From Halorubrum sp. Hd13 (GTDB lineage Archaea > Halobacteriota > Halobacteria > Halobacteriales > Haloferacaceae), in the NCBI RefSeq assembly GCF_002252755.1, contig NZ_NHOY01000061.1, forward strand, positions 1 through 46,531: DNA of 46,531 nucleotides. The letters are read 5' to 3'. Position 1 is the first letter of the stretch, and every line of letters starts with the position of its first letter. The translations under genes and the position numbers were made by a program. A model generated the notes under the pieces. The model had not been told where the DNA came from. It was given only the letters and a program-made list of their open reading frames with translations, and ran no database searches. Below, piece after piece: positions 18,820 through 29,425 of the stretch.

Positions 18820-20049
18820 CTATTCGGACTCGTCGTCGGTTCCGCTCCCGTCCGTCGCCAGTTCGGGCTTCGAGACCGCTTTCTTCACGTCGTTTGCGAG
18901 GCGCTCCTGGAGCCCGTGGTACTTCGCGACGCCCGTGGCGTCGGCCTGCGCGATGCCGGCGACGTCCTCGGTGTTGAACGAGGCCATCTCCTCGGAGTAG
19001 ACGGCGTACTCGGAGTCGCGGGCGACGACGCGGCAGTTCCCGCCCGACACCTTCACCGTGGCCGTGCCGGTCACCACGTCCTGCGTCTCGTCGACGAAGG
19101 CGTTCAGGGCGTCGACGACGGGCGCGAACACGAGGCCCTGGTACGCCTTCTCGGACCACTCCTGCTCGATCCCCTTCTTGAACGAGCGCTCGTTCTTCGT
19201 GAGCACGAGGTCCTCCAGCGCCTGGTGGGCCGTCAGCAGGACGGTCGCGGCCGGGTGCTCGTAGTTCTCGCGCACCTTCAGCCCGAGCATGCGGTCCTCC
19301 ATCACGTCGGTGCGGCCGATGCCGTAGCCGCCGGCGTACTCGTTGAGGTGCTGGATGAGCGGCACCGGGTCCATCGCCTCGCCGTCGACGGCGACGGGGA
19401 CGCCCTCCTCGAACGTCACCTCGATGGTGGTCTCGCCCTCCGGCTCGGCGGTCCACTCGTAGATGTCCTCCGGCGGCTCGTAGTCCGGGTCCTCCAGCTT
19501 GCCGCCCTCGACCGCGCGCGACCAGATGTTCTCGTCGATGGACCAGACGCCGCCGTCGCCGGCCTCGACGGGCAGGTCCTTCTCGGCCGCGTAGTCGATC
19601 TCCCACTCGCGGGTGAGCCCGAGCTCGCGGACGGGCGCGATGACCTCCAGATCCGAGCCGCGCCAGACGGCCTCGAACCGGAGCTGGTCGTTCCCCTTCC
19701 CCGTGCAGCCGTGCGCGATGGCGTCACAGCCCTGATCCTCGGCGACGCCCAGGATCGCCTCGGCGATGACGGGGCGCGCGAGGGCGGTCCCGAGCGGGTA
19801 GCCCTGGTACGTCGCGTTCGTCTTCACCGCGTCGAAACACAGGTCCGCGAACTCCGCTTTCGCGTCGACGACGTGGAGGTCGAGCCCCAGCGCCTCGGCG
19901 GTCTCCTCGGCCTCGTCGAACTCCTCGGTCGGCTGCCCGACGTCGACGTTGACGCCGATGACCTCGTCGTAGCCGTACTCCTCTTTCAACAGCGGCACGC
20001 AGACTGTGGTGTCGAGTCCCCCACTGAACGCGAGTGCAACGGTTGCCAT
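18820..20049 (-). CDS. argG: Argininosuccinate synthase
   Basis: ATP-dependent ligase that joins citrulline and aspartate. It has 409 residues. The N-terminal P-loop-like ATP pyrophosphatase motif is AFSGGLDTTV at 7-16. Further family blocks include AHGCTGKGNDQLRFE near residues 112-126 and GRTDVMEDRMLGLKVRE in the second half. It is the first gene of argGH. A TATA-like element lies about 29 bases upstream, giving a leaderless or near-leaderless start. The last 15 residues are an acidic Ser/Asp/Glu tail. Confidence 0.97.
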   Translation of the reverse strand: MATVALAFSGGLDTTVCVPLLKEEYGYDEVIGVNVDVGQPTEEFDEAEETAEALGLDLHVVDAKAEFADLCFDAVKTNATYQGYPLGTALARPVIAEAILGVAEDQGCDAIAHGCTGKGNDQLRFEAVWRGSDLEVIAPVRELGLTREWEIDYAAEKDLPVEAGDGGVWSIDENIWSRAVEGGKLEDPDYEPPEDIYEWTAEPEGETTIEVTFEEGVPVAVDGEAMDPVPLIQHLNEYAGGYGIGRTDVMEDRMLGLKVRENYEHPAATVLLTAHQALEDLVLTKNERSFKKGIEQEWSEKAYQGLVFAPVVDALNAFVDETQDVVTGTATVKVSGGNCRVVARDSEYAVYSEEMASFNTEDVAGIAQADATGVAKYHGLQERLANDVKKAVSKPELATDGSGTDDESE

Positions 20050-20430
20050 TACAGGAGTACACTGGGTTCACACTCTTAAATTCACCGCTTTAGATGTAGT
20101 AAGAAAAAGGCAGCGGCGACGCTATCGGCGGACACAGCTGTCACTCTACGGGACGAAACGGCGCGAACGCGACGAGGGATGAAGATTACTGGCCCGAGGG
20201 GGCCCGTCGTCGCGCCGCGCCGGAAGCCGGTCGCGGCGGTCGGACGCCTCGTCGCGGTCGCGGGGCTCGTCGGCCTCGGAAGAGGGCGGCGTCGAGACGA
20301 GCCTCCGCGGTCATCACCAGTACCTAGTTTCGTTCCGAGATAAAAACGTTCCGCACCGGCGGCCCGATCGCAAGCCTTGCCGCCCGCGGAGAGGTCCGGC
20401 CGCGTCGGTCGACGAGCGGACCGACCGCGC
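20050..20430. other. Intergenic region between argG and hemL
   Basis: Apart from the argG promoter it contains one short plus-strand frame of 54 codons (20179-20343, MKITGPRGPV...) whose first half has GC-rich third positions. It has no recognisable promoter and no family I know. A minus-strand frame of 42 codons starting at 20314 has a TATA-like tttttat at the right distance but poor codon use. Neither is called as a gene. Confidence 0.4.
20075..20082 (-). promoter_or_regulatory. argG: TATA-like element of argGH
   Basis: On the minus strand it reads aatttaag, centred about 29 bases before the argG ATG. A second A/T-rich run (cttactacatctaaag) lies just upstream. No clear operator palindrome is visible. 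Confidence 0.55.
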
Positions 20431-21768
<1,338 letters not shown>

Positions 21769-21920
21769 ACCGATCGGTTGGGACGGCGGGATGAAAGTAG
21801 TTGCCGACCGCCCCCGAGATCGGCGACGCGCCGTCGGACCCCGCGTCGAAGGGCGCCGCGGCTCGGCGCCGTGGCGTCGTCGAAAAAGCGCGCGTCGAAA
21901 CCGCTCGTTCGCCGCTCCGA

Positions 21921-21980
21921 ACCGCTTCCGGGCCGGTCGCGCCGCTACCAGACTACACCGCCTCCGGGCCGGTCGCGCCG
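21921..21980. repeat. 24-base direct repeat spanning the amt stop codon
   Basis: Two copies of accgc[t/c]tccgggccggtcgcgccg start 36 bases apart with a single mismatch. One covers the last codons of the ammonium transporter gene; the other lies just past its stop codon and is in the same frame. It therefore looks like a duplication of the sequence coding for GATGPEAV. Confidence 0.8.
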
Positions 21981-23668
21981 GTGCGGACCTGCAGCGCGTC
22001 CTCGACCGGCATGATGAACACCTTCCCGTCGCCGGGCTCGCCGGTCTTCGCGGCGTCCGCGATCGCGTCCGCGACCTCGTCGGCCGGGATGTCGGCGACG
22101 ACGACCTCGACCTTCACCTTCTGGTGGAGGTCGACCGTGAACTCCTCGCCGCGCCACTGGCCCTTCTTGGCGGGCTGGCTGCCGCGGCCGGAGACGTTCG
22201 TCACGGTGAGCGAGGGCGCGTTGACCTCCGCGAGCGACTGCTTGATGGCCCCGAGCTTGTCCGGGCGGACGACCGCGGTGACCATCTTGATCTGGGAGCC
22301 CGCCTCCTCGCCGCCGTCGGCGCGCGGGGAGTCGTCCGTGGTGTCGACCACGGCGGGGCCGCCGTCGGTCGCGACGCGGTCGCCGCCGAACTCGGGGTAG
22401 GTCTCGACGCCGTGCTCGGAGATGTCGAGCCCCTCCTGTTCGTGTTCGGGCGTGACGCGGGCCTCGCCGCTCAGCTTGAGGGCGTACCAGACGGCCGCGG
22501 TCGCGGTGAGCGTCCAGCCGCCGATGATGACGACGCCGGTCAGCTGGGCGACGAAGTGGGCGCCGACGCCGGCGCTGAGGGCGCCGGGCGCGGCGACGAA
22601 CGGGAACAGCAGGGTCCCGAGCACGCCGGCGCTGCCGTGGACCGGAAACACCGCGCAGACGTCGTCGATCTTGAGCGTGTCCGAGACGAACTCGAAGACG
22701 AGTGGGAGCTGTCCGCCCGCCAGGAGACCGACGACCAGCGCGCCCCACCACGCCGTGGTGTCGGGGATGGCGGTGATGCCGACGAGCCCGGCCAGCAGGC
22801 CGTTGGCGACGTACAGCGTGTCGACCTTCCCGGTGCGGAGCCACACGACGAGGGCGGCGCCGATTCCGCCGGCCGCCATCGCGATCGTCGTGCCCATCGC
22901 GACGAGGTTGACGGTCAGCGTGTTGAACACGCCGCCGCTGACCACGGAGGCCGTCCCGACGTTGAAGCCGTACCAGCCGAACGCGAGGATGAGCGTCCCG
23001 AGCACGGCGAACGTCAGCGAGTGGCCGGGGATGACGTTCGTCGAGCCGTCCTTGGCGTAGCGGTCCATCCGCGGACCGAGCACGGCGGCGGCGGTGAGAC
23101 CCGCGATACCGCCCATGCCGTGGACGATCATGCCGCCGGCGAAGTCGTGGAACGCGACACCGGTCAGCTGCGCGACGAGCCCGTCGCCCGACGCCGACCA
23201 GGTGAACGCGATGACCATTGGGTAGATGACCGCGGCCAGCAGGAACGTGTACGTGACGTACGCGCGGAGCTTCGCGCGACCGGCGACCGCGCCGGACACG
23301 ATCGTCGCGGCGGTCATGGCGAACACCGCGCCGTAGAGCCAGTTGACGTACGGTCCGACCGCGCCGGACTCGACGGCGAGCTCGCCCCCGGAGAACAGCG
23401 TCCCCGCGGCGGAGACCGGGCCGCCGGAGCCGCTCATGACGCTCGTGAACGCGGTCCCGATCAGGAAGAACACCGCCACTCCGACGCTCCACGTCAGGAG
23501 GTTCTTCGTCAGCTGGTTGGCGACGTTCTTCGAGCGAACCTGCCCGGCCTCGAGCATGGCGAAGCCCGCGTGCATGAAGAAAATCAGGAACGTCACCATG
23601 AGGATCCACGTCCCGTTCATCGCGGACGCGAACGTGCTCGGATCGATCGTCGCGAGTACGCTGGTCAT
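21953..23668 (-). CDS. amt: Ammonium transporter fused to a C-terminal PII (GlnB-like) regulator domain
   Basis: Membrane ammonium channel/transporter with a built-in PII sensor. It is 571 residues. Residues 1-400 form about eleven Amt helices, including [15 protein letters not shown] and [17 protein letters not shown] with the pore histidines. After an acidic linker (about 400-455), the last 110 residues match [23 protein letters not shown], a T-loop region with [19 protein letters not shown], and [19 protein letters not shown]. The T-loop tyrosine that is uridylylated in enterobacterial PII is replaced by Phe. Starts at ATG, with a Shine-Dalgarno-like gaggtgg 11 bases upstream. No separate glnB gene is adjacent, consistent with a fusion. 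The fusion itself is seen; in-cis regulation is inferred. Confidence 0.93.
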   Translation of the reverse strand: MTSVLATIDPSTFASAMNGTWILMVTFLIFFMHAGFAMLEAGQVRSKNVANQLTKNLLTWSVGVAVFFLIGTAFTSVMSGSGGPVSAAGTLFSGGELAVESGAVGPYVNWLYGAVFAMTAATIVSGAVAGRAKLRAYVTYTFLLAAVIYPMVIAFTWSASGDGLVAQLTGVAFHDFAGGMIVHGMGGIAGLTAAAVLGPRMDRYAKDGSTNVIPGHSLTFAVLGTLILAFGWYGFNVGTASVVSGGVFNTLTVNLVAMGTTIAMAAGGIGAALVVWLRTGKVDTLYVANGLLAGLVGITAIPDTTAWWGALVVGLLAGGQLPLVFEFVSDTLKIDDVCAVFPVHGSAGVLGTLLFPFVAAPGALSAGVGAHFVAQLTGVVIIGGWTLTATAAVWYALKLSGEARVTPEHEQEGLDISEHGVETYPEFGGDRVATDGGPAVVDTTDDSPRADGGEEAGSQIKMVTAVVRPDKLGAIKQSLAEVNAPSLTVTNVSGRGSQPAKKGQWRGEEFTVDLHQKVKVEVVVADIPADEVADAIADAAKTGEPGDGKVFIMPVEDALQVRTGATGPEAV

Positions 23669-23730
23669 CACGATTCGACCACCTCAACTGAACATACGTC
23701 CTTCGAACTGCGCGTTTCGTCCGTGTTCAT
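23668..23730 (-). CDS. Possible 20-residue leader peptide overlapping the amt start
   Basis: In the 5' leader of amt, an ATG about 12 bases after the expected transcription start opens a 20-codon frame ([20 protein letters not shown]). Its TGA overlaps the amt ATG by one base. The amt Shine-Dalgarno-like sequence lies within this frame. It could couple translation or serve regulation; it could also be chance. No homologue known to me. Confidence 0.3.
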   Translation of the reverse strand: MNTDETRSSKDVCSVEVVES

Positions 23731-23765
23731 GTGCTGAATCACGTTCTGGCATGGAGTAACAGGGA

Positions 23766-23773
23766 TATATAAA
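23766..23773 (-). promoter_or_regulatory. amt: TATA box of the amt-PII gene
   Basis: On the minus strand it reads tttatata, one of the best TATA matches in the window. The start codon lies about 100 bases downstream, so the transcript should carry a leader of about 75 bases, unlike most genes here. Confidence 0.6.
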
Positions 23774-24176
23774 CGTTCGAGTTGGGTTTCACAAAAAACT
23801 GCTTTGATAATACGGCGGATGTCAGATATAAGGACGAATACATGGTGTATAAGGTTATATTCTCGGCGGATCTATTGCAATCCTTGCGATCGAATCGGAC
23901 GGACGTTTTGTAAAATAATTGGCAATAAGCGACGGATCGGGCGATATCGGGGTGCGTGGCGCCGGGCGCGGCCGCTTCTGGCGATTTTTGCCACGCGGGA
24001 TCTCCGCCGTTACCGTCGTGGGGGTGTCAGACCCCCGATTTCGAGCAGTTCGGGCGTTCCGAACGGAAGTTTACGTTTGTCAACCGGATCCGCATTCGAG
24101 TTCCGGATCCGGGAGCAGGGCCGCACGTTCGCGTTCGAATCGGGTACAGACGGCGCCGGACCGGGATCGGGTTCCG
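23774..24176. other. Intergenic region between amt and radA
   Basis: It lies upstream of amt and downstream of radA (both minus strand). Positions 23780-23940 are A/T-rich. A short hairpin (ggggg-t / a-ccccc, stem 6, at 24020-24036) lies about 140 bases past the radA stop without a T-run, so I do not call a terminator. Long plus-strand frames here have non-coding composition. Confidence 0.45.
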
Positions 24177-25208
24177 CTACTCCGGCTTCAGCCCCTCGCC
24201 CTGCACGCGCATCACGGCCTCGCCGTCGGCGAGGTTCGGCGCGTCGACGAGGCGGACGATCCGCTTGTCGCCCTTCGACTTGCGGAGGTACATCCGGAAC
24301 GTGGAGGCGTGACCGAGGATGTTGCCGCCGATCGCCTGCGTCGGGTCACCGAAGTAAGAGTCTGGATTCGACGCGACCTGGTTGGTGACGAGGATGGCGG
24401 TGTTGAACAGGTCGCCGATCCGCATCAGGTCGTGGAGGTGCTTGTTGAGCTTCTGCTGGCGGTCGGCGAGTTCGCCTCGGCCGACGTACTCGGCGCGGAA
24501 GTGGGCGGTCAGCGAGTCCACACAGACGATCCGGATGGGCCACTCGCTCTCCTCGTGTTCCCCGGCGAGCTCCTTGGCCTTCTCCGCGAGCAGGATCTGG
24601 TGGTTGGAGTTGAACGCCTTGGCGACGTGGATCTGGTCGAGGAACGCCCCGATCAGCTCCTCCATCGCCTCCTCGTCGCTCGGCGTGCCCTCGATCTCGC
24701 GCCGCTCCATCTCGTCGGCGAGGATCTCGTCGTCAAGTCCGCGGACCATGTCGTCGATCCGCTCCGGCCGGAACGTGTCCTCGGAGTCGACGAAGATACA
24801 GCCGCCGCTGAGGCCGCCGTGCTCGGGCGGGAGCTGGACGTTGACGGCCATCTGGTGGGTCACCTGCGACTTCCCGGACCCGAACTCGCCGTACACCTCG
24901 GTGATCGACTGCGTCTCGATGCCGCCCCCGAGCAGTTCGTCCACCTCGTCGATCTGCCAGGAGAGCTTCCCGATCTCCTCGCGGCGTTCGAGCACGGTCG
25001 CGCCCGTCTCGAAGCCGCCGACGTCGGCGGCGTCGCGGGCGGCGTTGATGATGTCGCTGGCGGACGACTCGCCGATGTCCGCGGTGTTCGACATCTCGCC
25101 GGGGCTGGCGACGGCGATCGACTGGTAGCTCTCGAACCCGTTCTCGACGAGCTTGTCCGCGGTCGCTGGGCCGACTCCGGGGAGGTCCTCGAGTTCGTCT
25201 TCTGGCAT
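24177..25208 (-). CDS. radA: RadA, archaeal recombinase (RecA/Rad51 family)
   Basis: Strand-exchange ATPase for homologous recombination and double-strand-break repair. It has 343 residues. A helix-hairpin-helix domain ([20 protein letters not shown]) occupies the first 60 residues. Next come a linker with [12 protein letters not shown] near 65-76, Walker [10 protein letters not shown] at 107-115, Walker [15 protein letters not shown] and the L2 region with [22 protein letters not shown]. No intein is present. The start [11 protein letters not shown] is chosen over a GTG six bases upstream because the TATA element fits it. The promoter carries a 15-base motif shared with orc1/cdc6. Confidence 0.98.
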   Translation of the reverse strand: MPEDELEDLPGVGPATADKLVENGFESYQSIAVASPGEMSNTADIGESSASDIINAARDAADVGGFETGATVLERREEIGKLSWQIDEVDELLGGGIETQSITEVYGEFGSGKSQVTHQMAVNVQLPPEHGGLSGGCIFVDSEDTFRPERIDDMVRGLDDEILADEMERREIEGTPSDEEAMEELIGAFLDQIHVAKAFNSNHQILLAEKAKELAGEHEESEWPIRIVCVDSLTAHFRAEYVGRGELADRQQKLNKHLHDLMRIGDLFNTAILVTNQVASNPDSYFGDPTQAIGGNILGHASTFRMYLRKSKGDKRIVRLVDAPNLADGEAVMRVQGEGLKPE

Positions 25209-25233
25209 GTACACGACTCTTGTTCGCCATCCC

Positions 25234-25270
25234 GTATAAAGACTGGTTTACACCCGAGTGAAAGTGAAAC
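25234..25270 (-). promoter_or_regulatory. radA: radA promoter with GTTTCACTTTCACTC element
   Basis: On the minus strand, a tandem TTTCAC-TTTCAC element (25256-25270) is followed about 20 bases later by a ctttatac TATA-like box (25234-25241). The ATG lies about 29 bases after the box centre. The same element, with one mismatch, occupies nearly the same position before orc1/cdc6 (31292-31306): 48 versus 46 bases to the ATG. Inferred operator or upstream activator site. Confidence 0.65.
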
Positions 25271-25414
25271 GTCCGCCGGAGACGCGCTCGGTGCTGCGTC
25301 GGCTTCGCTCGTAAGGCTCCGGACGAGACCGGGCCACCGATCCGCGGGCGAAACTGGTCGCTCACGGGTAAACCGGTCTCGGCGTCCGACGCGGTCGTCA
25401 CGCCGCTCTTCGGG

Positions 25415-25915
25415 TCAGAACCCCACGCGGCGGACGTATCCGAGCTCGCGGATATCGACGAGCAGCTCGCCGGGCAGCTCCGCGTCGGTGATCACGTACA
25501 GCTTCGGGTCGTCGGTGAACTCGGGGTCCTCGCTCAGCACCTGCCGGATCGAGATGTCGTGCTCGGCGAGGATGCCGGTCACCTCGGCGACGATCCCGGC
25601 CTCGTCGGCGGCGGCGACCTCGATGGTGAGGACCGTGAGGTCGAGGACCGGCGCCAGGTCCATCAGGCTCGGCACCGAGGAGATGTTGGTGAAGATGCGC
25701 TTCAGTTCGGGGTCGTCCAGGATGGCGTCGGTCGTCGAGTCGACCACCCGCCGGTCGACGTCGAGCTCGCGCGCGATCCCGGTGTACGGGATCTCGATTC
25801 CGCCCGAGACGACGCGGCCCTCCTCGTTGACGGAGAAACCGCGCTCTAAGAACAGCCGGATGACCGCCTGCTGGCTCGGTGACCCCTCGAACTTCTCGAG
25901 GATCTCGTCGAACAT
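25415..25915 (-). CDS. ACT-domain regulator of amino acid metabolism
   Basis: 166 residues in two parts. Residues 1-75 resemble a winged-helix region (SPSQQAVIRLFLERGFSVN, then IARELDVDRRVVDSTTDAIL). Residues 93-166 form an ACT domain (LTVLTIEVAAADEAGIVAEVTGILAEHDISIRQVL) of the kind that binds amino acids. This matches the conserved archaeal family described as a predicted regulator of amino acid metabolism with an ACT domain. The target is unknown. A tttatacc TATA-like element lies about 34 bases before the ATG, so the leader is only a few bases. It lies between radA and a membrane protein gene, both co-directional with separate promoters. Confidence 0.88.
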   Translation of the reverse strand: MFDEILEKFEGSPSQQAVIRLFLERGFSVNEEGRVVSGGIEIPYTGIARELDVDRRVVDSTTDAILDDPELKRIFTNISSVPSLMDLAPVLDLTVLTIEVAAADEAGIVAEVTGILAEHDISIRQVLSEDPEFTDDPKLYVITDAELPGELLVDIRELGYVRRVGF

Positions 25916-26001
25916 TCGTTACTACGGGCGGTCGCGGCGCGCCGGTATAAATGACGGTGCGTCGCGCCCGTCGGCTCGCGTCGCGGGAGCGACGACCGGC
26001 C

Positions 26002-26481
26002 TCAGTCGACCAGCCCGGCGTACGCGCCGCCGAGCGCGACGCCGTACACGAGGTGACCGATCGCGCTCAGCGCGCTGACGTTGGGAAGCGGGGGATTCGC
26101 CGGGGAACCGACCGCGGAGAGCCAGACCGGCATCACCAGCACGGCGAGCGCGACCCAGACCGCGAGCCCGTACGCCGCGCCGGCGCCGAGCGACGCTCCG
26201 GTGCTCTCGCCGATCGAGGGCCGCACCCCGACGAGCGCGGCGAAGCCGACGCCGATGACCGCACCGTGGGACATGTGGACCACCCAGCCGAGGAACGGCG
26301 CCGCCGGCGGCGCGAGCCCGTACATCGACGGGATCACGACCTCCAACAGCGGCGCGGGGATCACGTACGTCATCACGAGTCCGAAGACGACGCTGCCGAC
26401 GAGCCCGCTCGCCACGCCCGCCTTCCAGTTACCGGCCTCGGTCGATACTTCGCTCGTCGCTGTCGCGGTTTCAGTCGCCAT
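26002..26481 (-). CDS. Small integral membrane protein, four transmembrane segments
   Basis: 159 residues. After a Thr/Glu/Ser-rich cytoplasmic start, four hydrophobic segments are visible at about 22-45, 60-85, 98-120 and 135-158. The second contains WVVHMSHGAVIGVGF and the last GHLVYGVALGGAYAG, both with a histidine inside the membrane segment. I recognise it only as a conserved haloarchaeal membrane family, sometimes mislabelled as histidine kinase; it has no kinase motifs. A gtattacc TATA-like box sits about 28 bases before the ATG. Confidence 0.8.
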   Translation of the reverse strand: MATETATATSEVSTEAGNWKAGVASGLVGSVVFGLVMTYVIPAPLLEVVIPSMYGLAPPAAPFLGWVVHMSHGAVIGVGFAALVGVRPSIGESTGASLGAGAAYGLAVWVALAVLVMPVWLSAVGSPANPPLPNVSALSAIGHLVYGVALGGAYAGLVD

Positions 26482-26682
26482 GTCGTCTCCTACCTCGCGA
26501 AAGAACCGGTAATACGTGCTGGTAAAATGCGTTCGCCGTACACTCGACCCAAACTTATATATTCGTTAGGTTTTCGTTAGTAAATTAATACTCCGATACC
26601 CCGTCAGCGACGCCGATCGTCCCTCGACCACTTCCGCCGCGGCACCCCACCCCTTTTAGCCGATGGCGACGAACCTCGGCCC

Positions 26683-28908
26683 GTGTCAGAGTCGCCGCAT
26701 CTGCGGTTCTTCCCGTACGAGGAGCCGTATCCGAACCAGCGCGAGGCGATGGACAGGATCGCCAACGCGCTGGACCGGGGACAGGACGTGCTGTTCGAGG
26801 GGGCGCCCGGAACGGGCAAGACCCTCTCCGCGCTCGTGCCCGCCTTAGAGCACGCCCGCGAGCACGACCGCACGGTCGTGATCACGACTAACGTCCACCA
26901 GCAGATGCGGCAGTTCGTCGAGGACGCCCGCGCGATCACCGGCGAAGAGCCCATCCGCGCGGTCGTGTTCAAGGGGAAGTCGTCGATGTGTCACATCGAC
27001 GTCGACTACCAGGAGTGTCAGACCCTCCGCGACACCACCCGCGAGCTGGTCGAAACGGAGAGCGAAGTCCGCGAGCTGGAGACCCGCCAGCGCGAGCTGC
27101 TCGCCGAGAGCCGCGAGGGCGACGCCGGCGCGGCCGAGGCCCGCGAGGCGATCATGGACGAGCTCGACGAGCTGGAGACGGCGATCGACGAGTACGAGGC
27201 CGCGAACGTCTGCGCGCACTACCGGAACAACCTCGTCGAGGACACCGACGAGTTCTTCGGGTGGCTGTTCGACGACGTCCGCACCCCAGAGGACGTGTAC
27301 GCGTACGCGGACGAGCGCGAGCTCTGCGGCTACGAGCTGCTCAAGGAGGGAATGGAGGGAGTGGACCTGGTCGTCTGCAACTACCACCACCTGCTCGATC
27401 CGAACATCCGCGAGCAGTTCTTCCGGTGGATCGACCGCGACCCGTCGGAGATAATCACCGTCTTCGACGAGGCGCACAACGTCGAGGACGCCGCCCGCGA
27501 CCACGCCACCCGCACGCTCACGGAGACCACCCTCGACGCCGCCTTGGAGGAGCTCGCCGACAGCGACGACTCCCGCGCCGAGGCCGCCGAGAACGTCGTC
27601 CGCGCGTTCCGCGACGCCGTGGTCGAGACGTACGACGACGCGCTCGGGTTCGGCGAGCGCGAGTCGGTCGGCGAGAACTGGGAGGACCTCTCCGTCGCCA
27701 ACGACGACCGCCGCGACGACCTGACGCTGGCGTTCCTCCGGAACTACGAGGGGAAGGGGATCGACACGGAGACGGAGCTCGCCGTCCAGCTCGGGCAGGC
27801 GTTAGACGAGGAGTACGAGCGGCGCTACCGGGACGGCGAGACGACGACCCGGACCGAGTGTCAGACCCTGCAGGTCGCTCGGTTCGTCTCGACGTGGATG
27901 GAGGAGGGAACCGAGCTCGGTCAGTACCCGGTCGTCTCCGTGCGTCGCGACGGCGCCACCGACGAGGTGTACGGCCGCGCCGAGCTGTACACCTGCATCC
28001 CCCGTCGAGTGACCGAGGCGCTGTTCGACGAGGTCGCCGCCTCGGTGCTGATGAGTGCGACGCTCCGCCCCTTCGACGTCACCGAGGACGTGCTCGGGCT
28101 GGAGGACGCGGTGTCGCTCGCGTACGAGATGGGGTACCCGGAGGAGAACCGCCGGACGTTCGCGGTCGACGTCCCGCCGCTGTTCGCCTCCGAGCGCAAC
28201 GACCCGGAGACCCAGGAGGCGGTGTCGTCGCTGCTGCGCGACGCGATCCGGTTCACGCCGGGCAACACGCTCGCCTTCTTCCCCTCGTACGCCGAGGCCG
28301 AGCGGTACTACGAGCGGCTCGGCGGCTCGGCGGGAACCGGCGCCGGAGGCGACGTCGGCGCCGGGGCCGGGCTCGCGGGCGCCGACCTCGGCTCGCTCTA
28401 CCTCGACGGGCCCGGGCAGGACGAGGAGGACCTGCGCCGGACGTTCGTCGAGAGCGACGACGCCGCGCTGTTCACCTCGCTGTGGGGAACGCTCGCGGAG
28501 GGAGTGAGCTTCGACGCCGACGACGCCCGGACGGTGGTGGTCGTCGGCGTCCCGTACCCGCACCTCTCCGACCGGATGGAGGCGGTCCAGGACGCCTACG
28601 ACCGGGCGTTCGCCGACCGCGACCGCGCCCGCGACCCCGGCTGGGCGTACGCCGTCGAGATCCCGACGATCCGCAAGACCAGGCAGGCGCTCGGGCGCGT
28701 GGTCCGCGGTCCCGACGACTTCGGCGTCCGGATCCTCGCCGACCGCCGGTACACGACGGCGGACATGGGGAAGTACTCGGTCCGGACCGCCTTTCCGCCG
28801 GAGGAGCGGGCGGAGCTGCTCGACATCGACCCCGCGAAGCTGAAGTTCGCGATGCTCAACTTCTACGGCGACCACGACGCGTACGACGGGGCGCCGCCGG
28901 AGCCGTGA
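26683..28908 (+). CDS. rad3: Rad3/XPD-type Fe-S DNA helicase
   Basis: Superfamily 2 5'-3' DNA helicase related to XPD/DinG, expected in DNA repair. It has 741 residues. Walker A is GAPGTGKT at 40-47 and the DEAH box is at 262-265. Four cysteines suited to a 4Fe-4S cluster are at C103, C112, C177 and C215. Helicase motif VI is recognisable as TRQALGRVVRGPDDFG. Between C112 and C177 there is a charged coiled-coil-like insertion, and near 550-570 a Gly/Ala-rich loop. The start is GTG, supported by a ttttag TATA-like element 27 bases upstream and by the MSESPHLRFFPYEEPYPNQ start. Monocistronic by context. Confidence 0.93.
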   Translation: MSESPHLRFFPYEEPYPNQREAMDRIANALDRGQDVLFEGAPGTGKTLSALVPALEHAREHDRTVVITTNVHQQMRQFVEDARAITGEEPIRAVVFKGKSSMCHIDVDYQECQTLRDTTRELVETESEVRELETRQRELLAESREGDAGAAEAREAIMDELDELETAIDEYEAANVCAHYRNNLVEDTDEFFGWLFDDVRTPEDVYAYADERELCGYELLKEGMEGVDLVVCNYHHLLDPNIREQFFRWIDRDPSEIITVFDEAHNVEDAARDHATRTLTETTLDAALEELADSDDSRAEAAENVVRAFRDAVVETYDDALGFGERESVGENWEDLSVANDDRRDDLTLAFLRNYEGKGIDTETELAVQLGQALDEEYERRYRDGETTTRTECQTLQVARFVSTWMEEGTELGQYPVVSVRRDGATDEVYGRAELYTCIPRRVTEALFDEVAASVLMSATLRPFDVTEDVLGLEDAVSLAYEMGYPEENRRTFAVDVPPLFASERNDPETQEAVSSLLRDAIRFTPGNTLAFFPSYAEAERYYERLGGSAGTGAGGDVGAGAGLAGADLGSLYLDGPGQDEEDLRRTFVESDDAALFTSLWGTLAEGVSFDADDARTVVVVGVPYPHLSDRMEAVQDAYDRAFADRDRARDPGWAYAVEIPTIRKTRQALGRVVRGPDDFGVRILADRRYTTADMGKYSVRTAFPPEERAELLDIDPAKLKFAMLNFYGDHDAYDGAPPEP

Positions 28909-28993
28909 GGCTGTGGGGCCGCCGTGCCGGGGCCACTGCGTCGGGCAGCGAGGCTGCGGGGCCGCCGCCGTGCCGATCCACACCGGATGTCGG

Positions 28994-29353
28994 CTACCCC
29001 GGCATCGTCGCGAGCAGCGCCGTGATCCCGAACAGCACGATCGTGAGCAGCGTCGTGATCACGGCGTGGATCACGGTCATCCCGGCCACGACCCGCCGGG
29101 GCTGGTCGTAGCTCCACGCGAACATCGCGCCGTCGACGAGGAGCGCGGCCGGGACGAGAAGTGCCTCCGAGACGGCGAACGCCCCGCCGACGACGCCGAT
29201 CACCGCGGGAAGCGGACCGACGTAGAGGGCGCGGCGCGGGTCGACGTCGCCGAGGACGTTCCGGGCGGCGAGGTGTGCGGTCACGGAGAGGAACAGCGCG
29301 AACAGGATGGTCGTCCCCAGCACCGTGATCGGCGTCACCGTCTGAAGAAGCAT
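28994..29353 (-). CDS. Small haloarchaeal membrane protein, four transmembrane segments
   Basis: 119 residues with four hydrophobic segments (about 9-30, 43-60, 63-80 and 90-115) separated by short charged loops such as DQPRRV. No enzymatic motif. It is similar in layout to small conserved haloarchaeal DUF membrane proteins. It converges with the rad3-like gene (85 bases between the stops) and lies downstream of tbp on the same strand. Function unknown. Confidence 0.75.
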   Translation of the reverse strand: MLLQTVTPITVLGTTILFALFLSVTAHLAARNVLGDVDPRRALYVGPLPAVIGVVGGAFAVSEALLVPAALLVDGAMFAWSYDQPRRVVAGMTVIHAVITTLLTIVLFGITALLATMPG

Positions 29354-29425
29354 ACCCGACCTACGGGACGGCGGGTAAAAGTGGTCGCGGGATCGGTCCG
29401 TCGCGAGCGGCGCGGCGTCGCCCGC

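Noticed and set aside
24020-24036. Terminator hairpin downstream of radA
   Set aside because: The stem is only six base pairs, 140 bases past the stop, and no T-run follows.
23804-24388. 194-codon plus-strand frame between amt and radA
   Set aside because: The first part runs through A/T-rich promoter DNA and the last part is antisense to radA; the product has no consistent composition.
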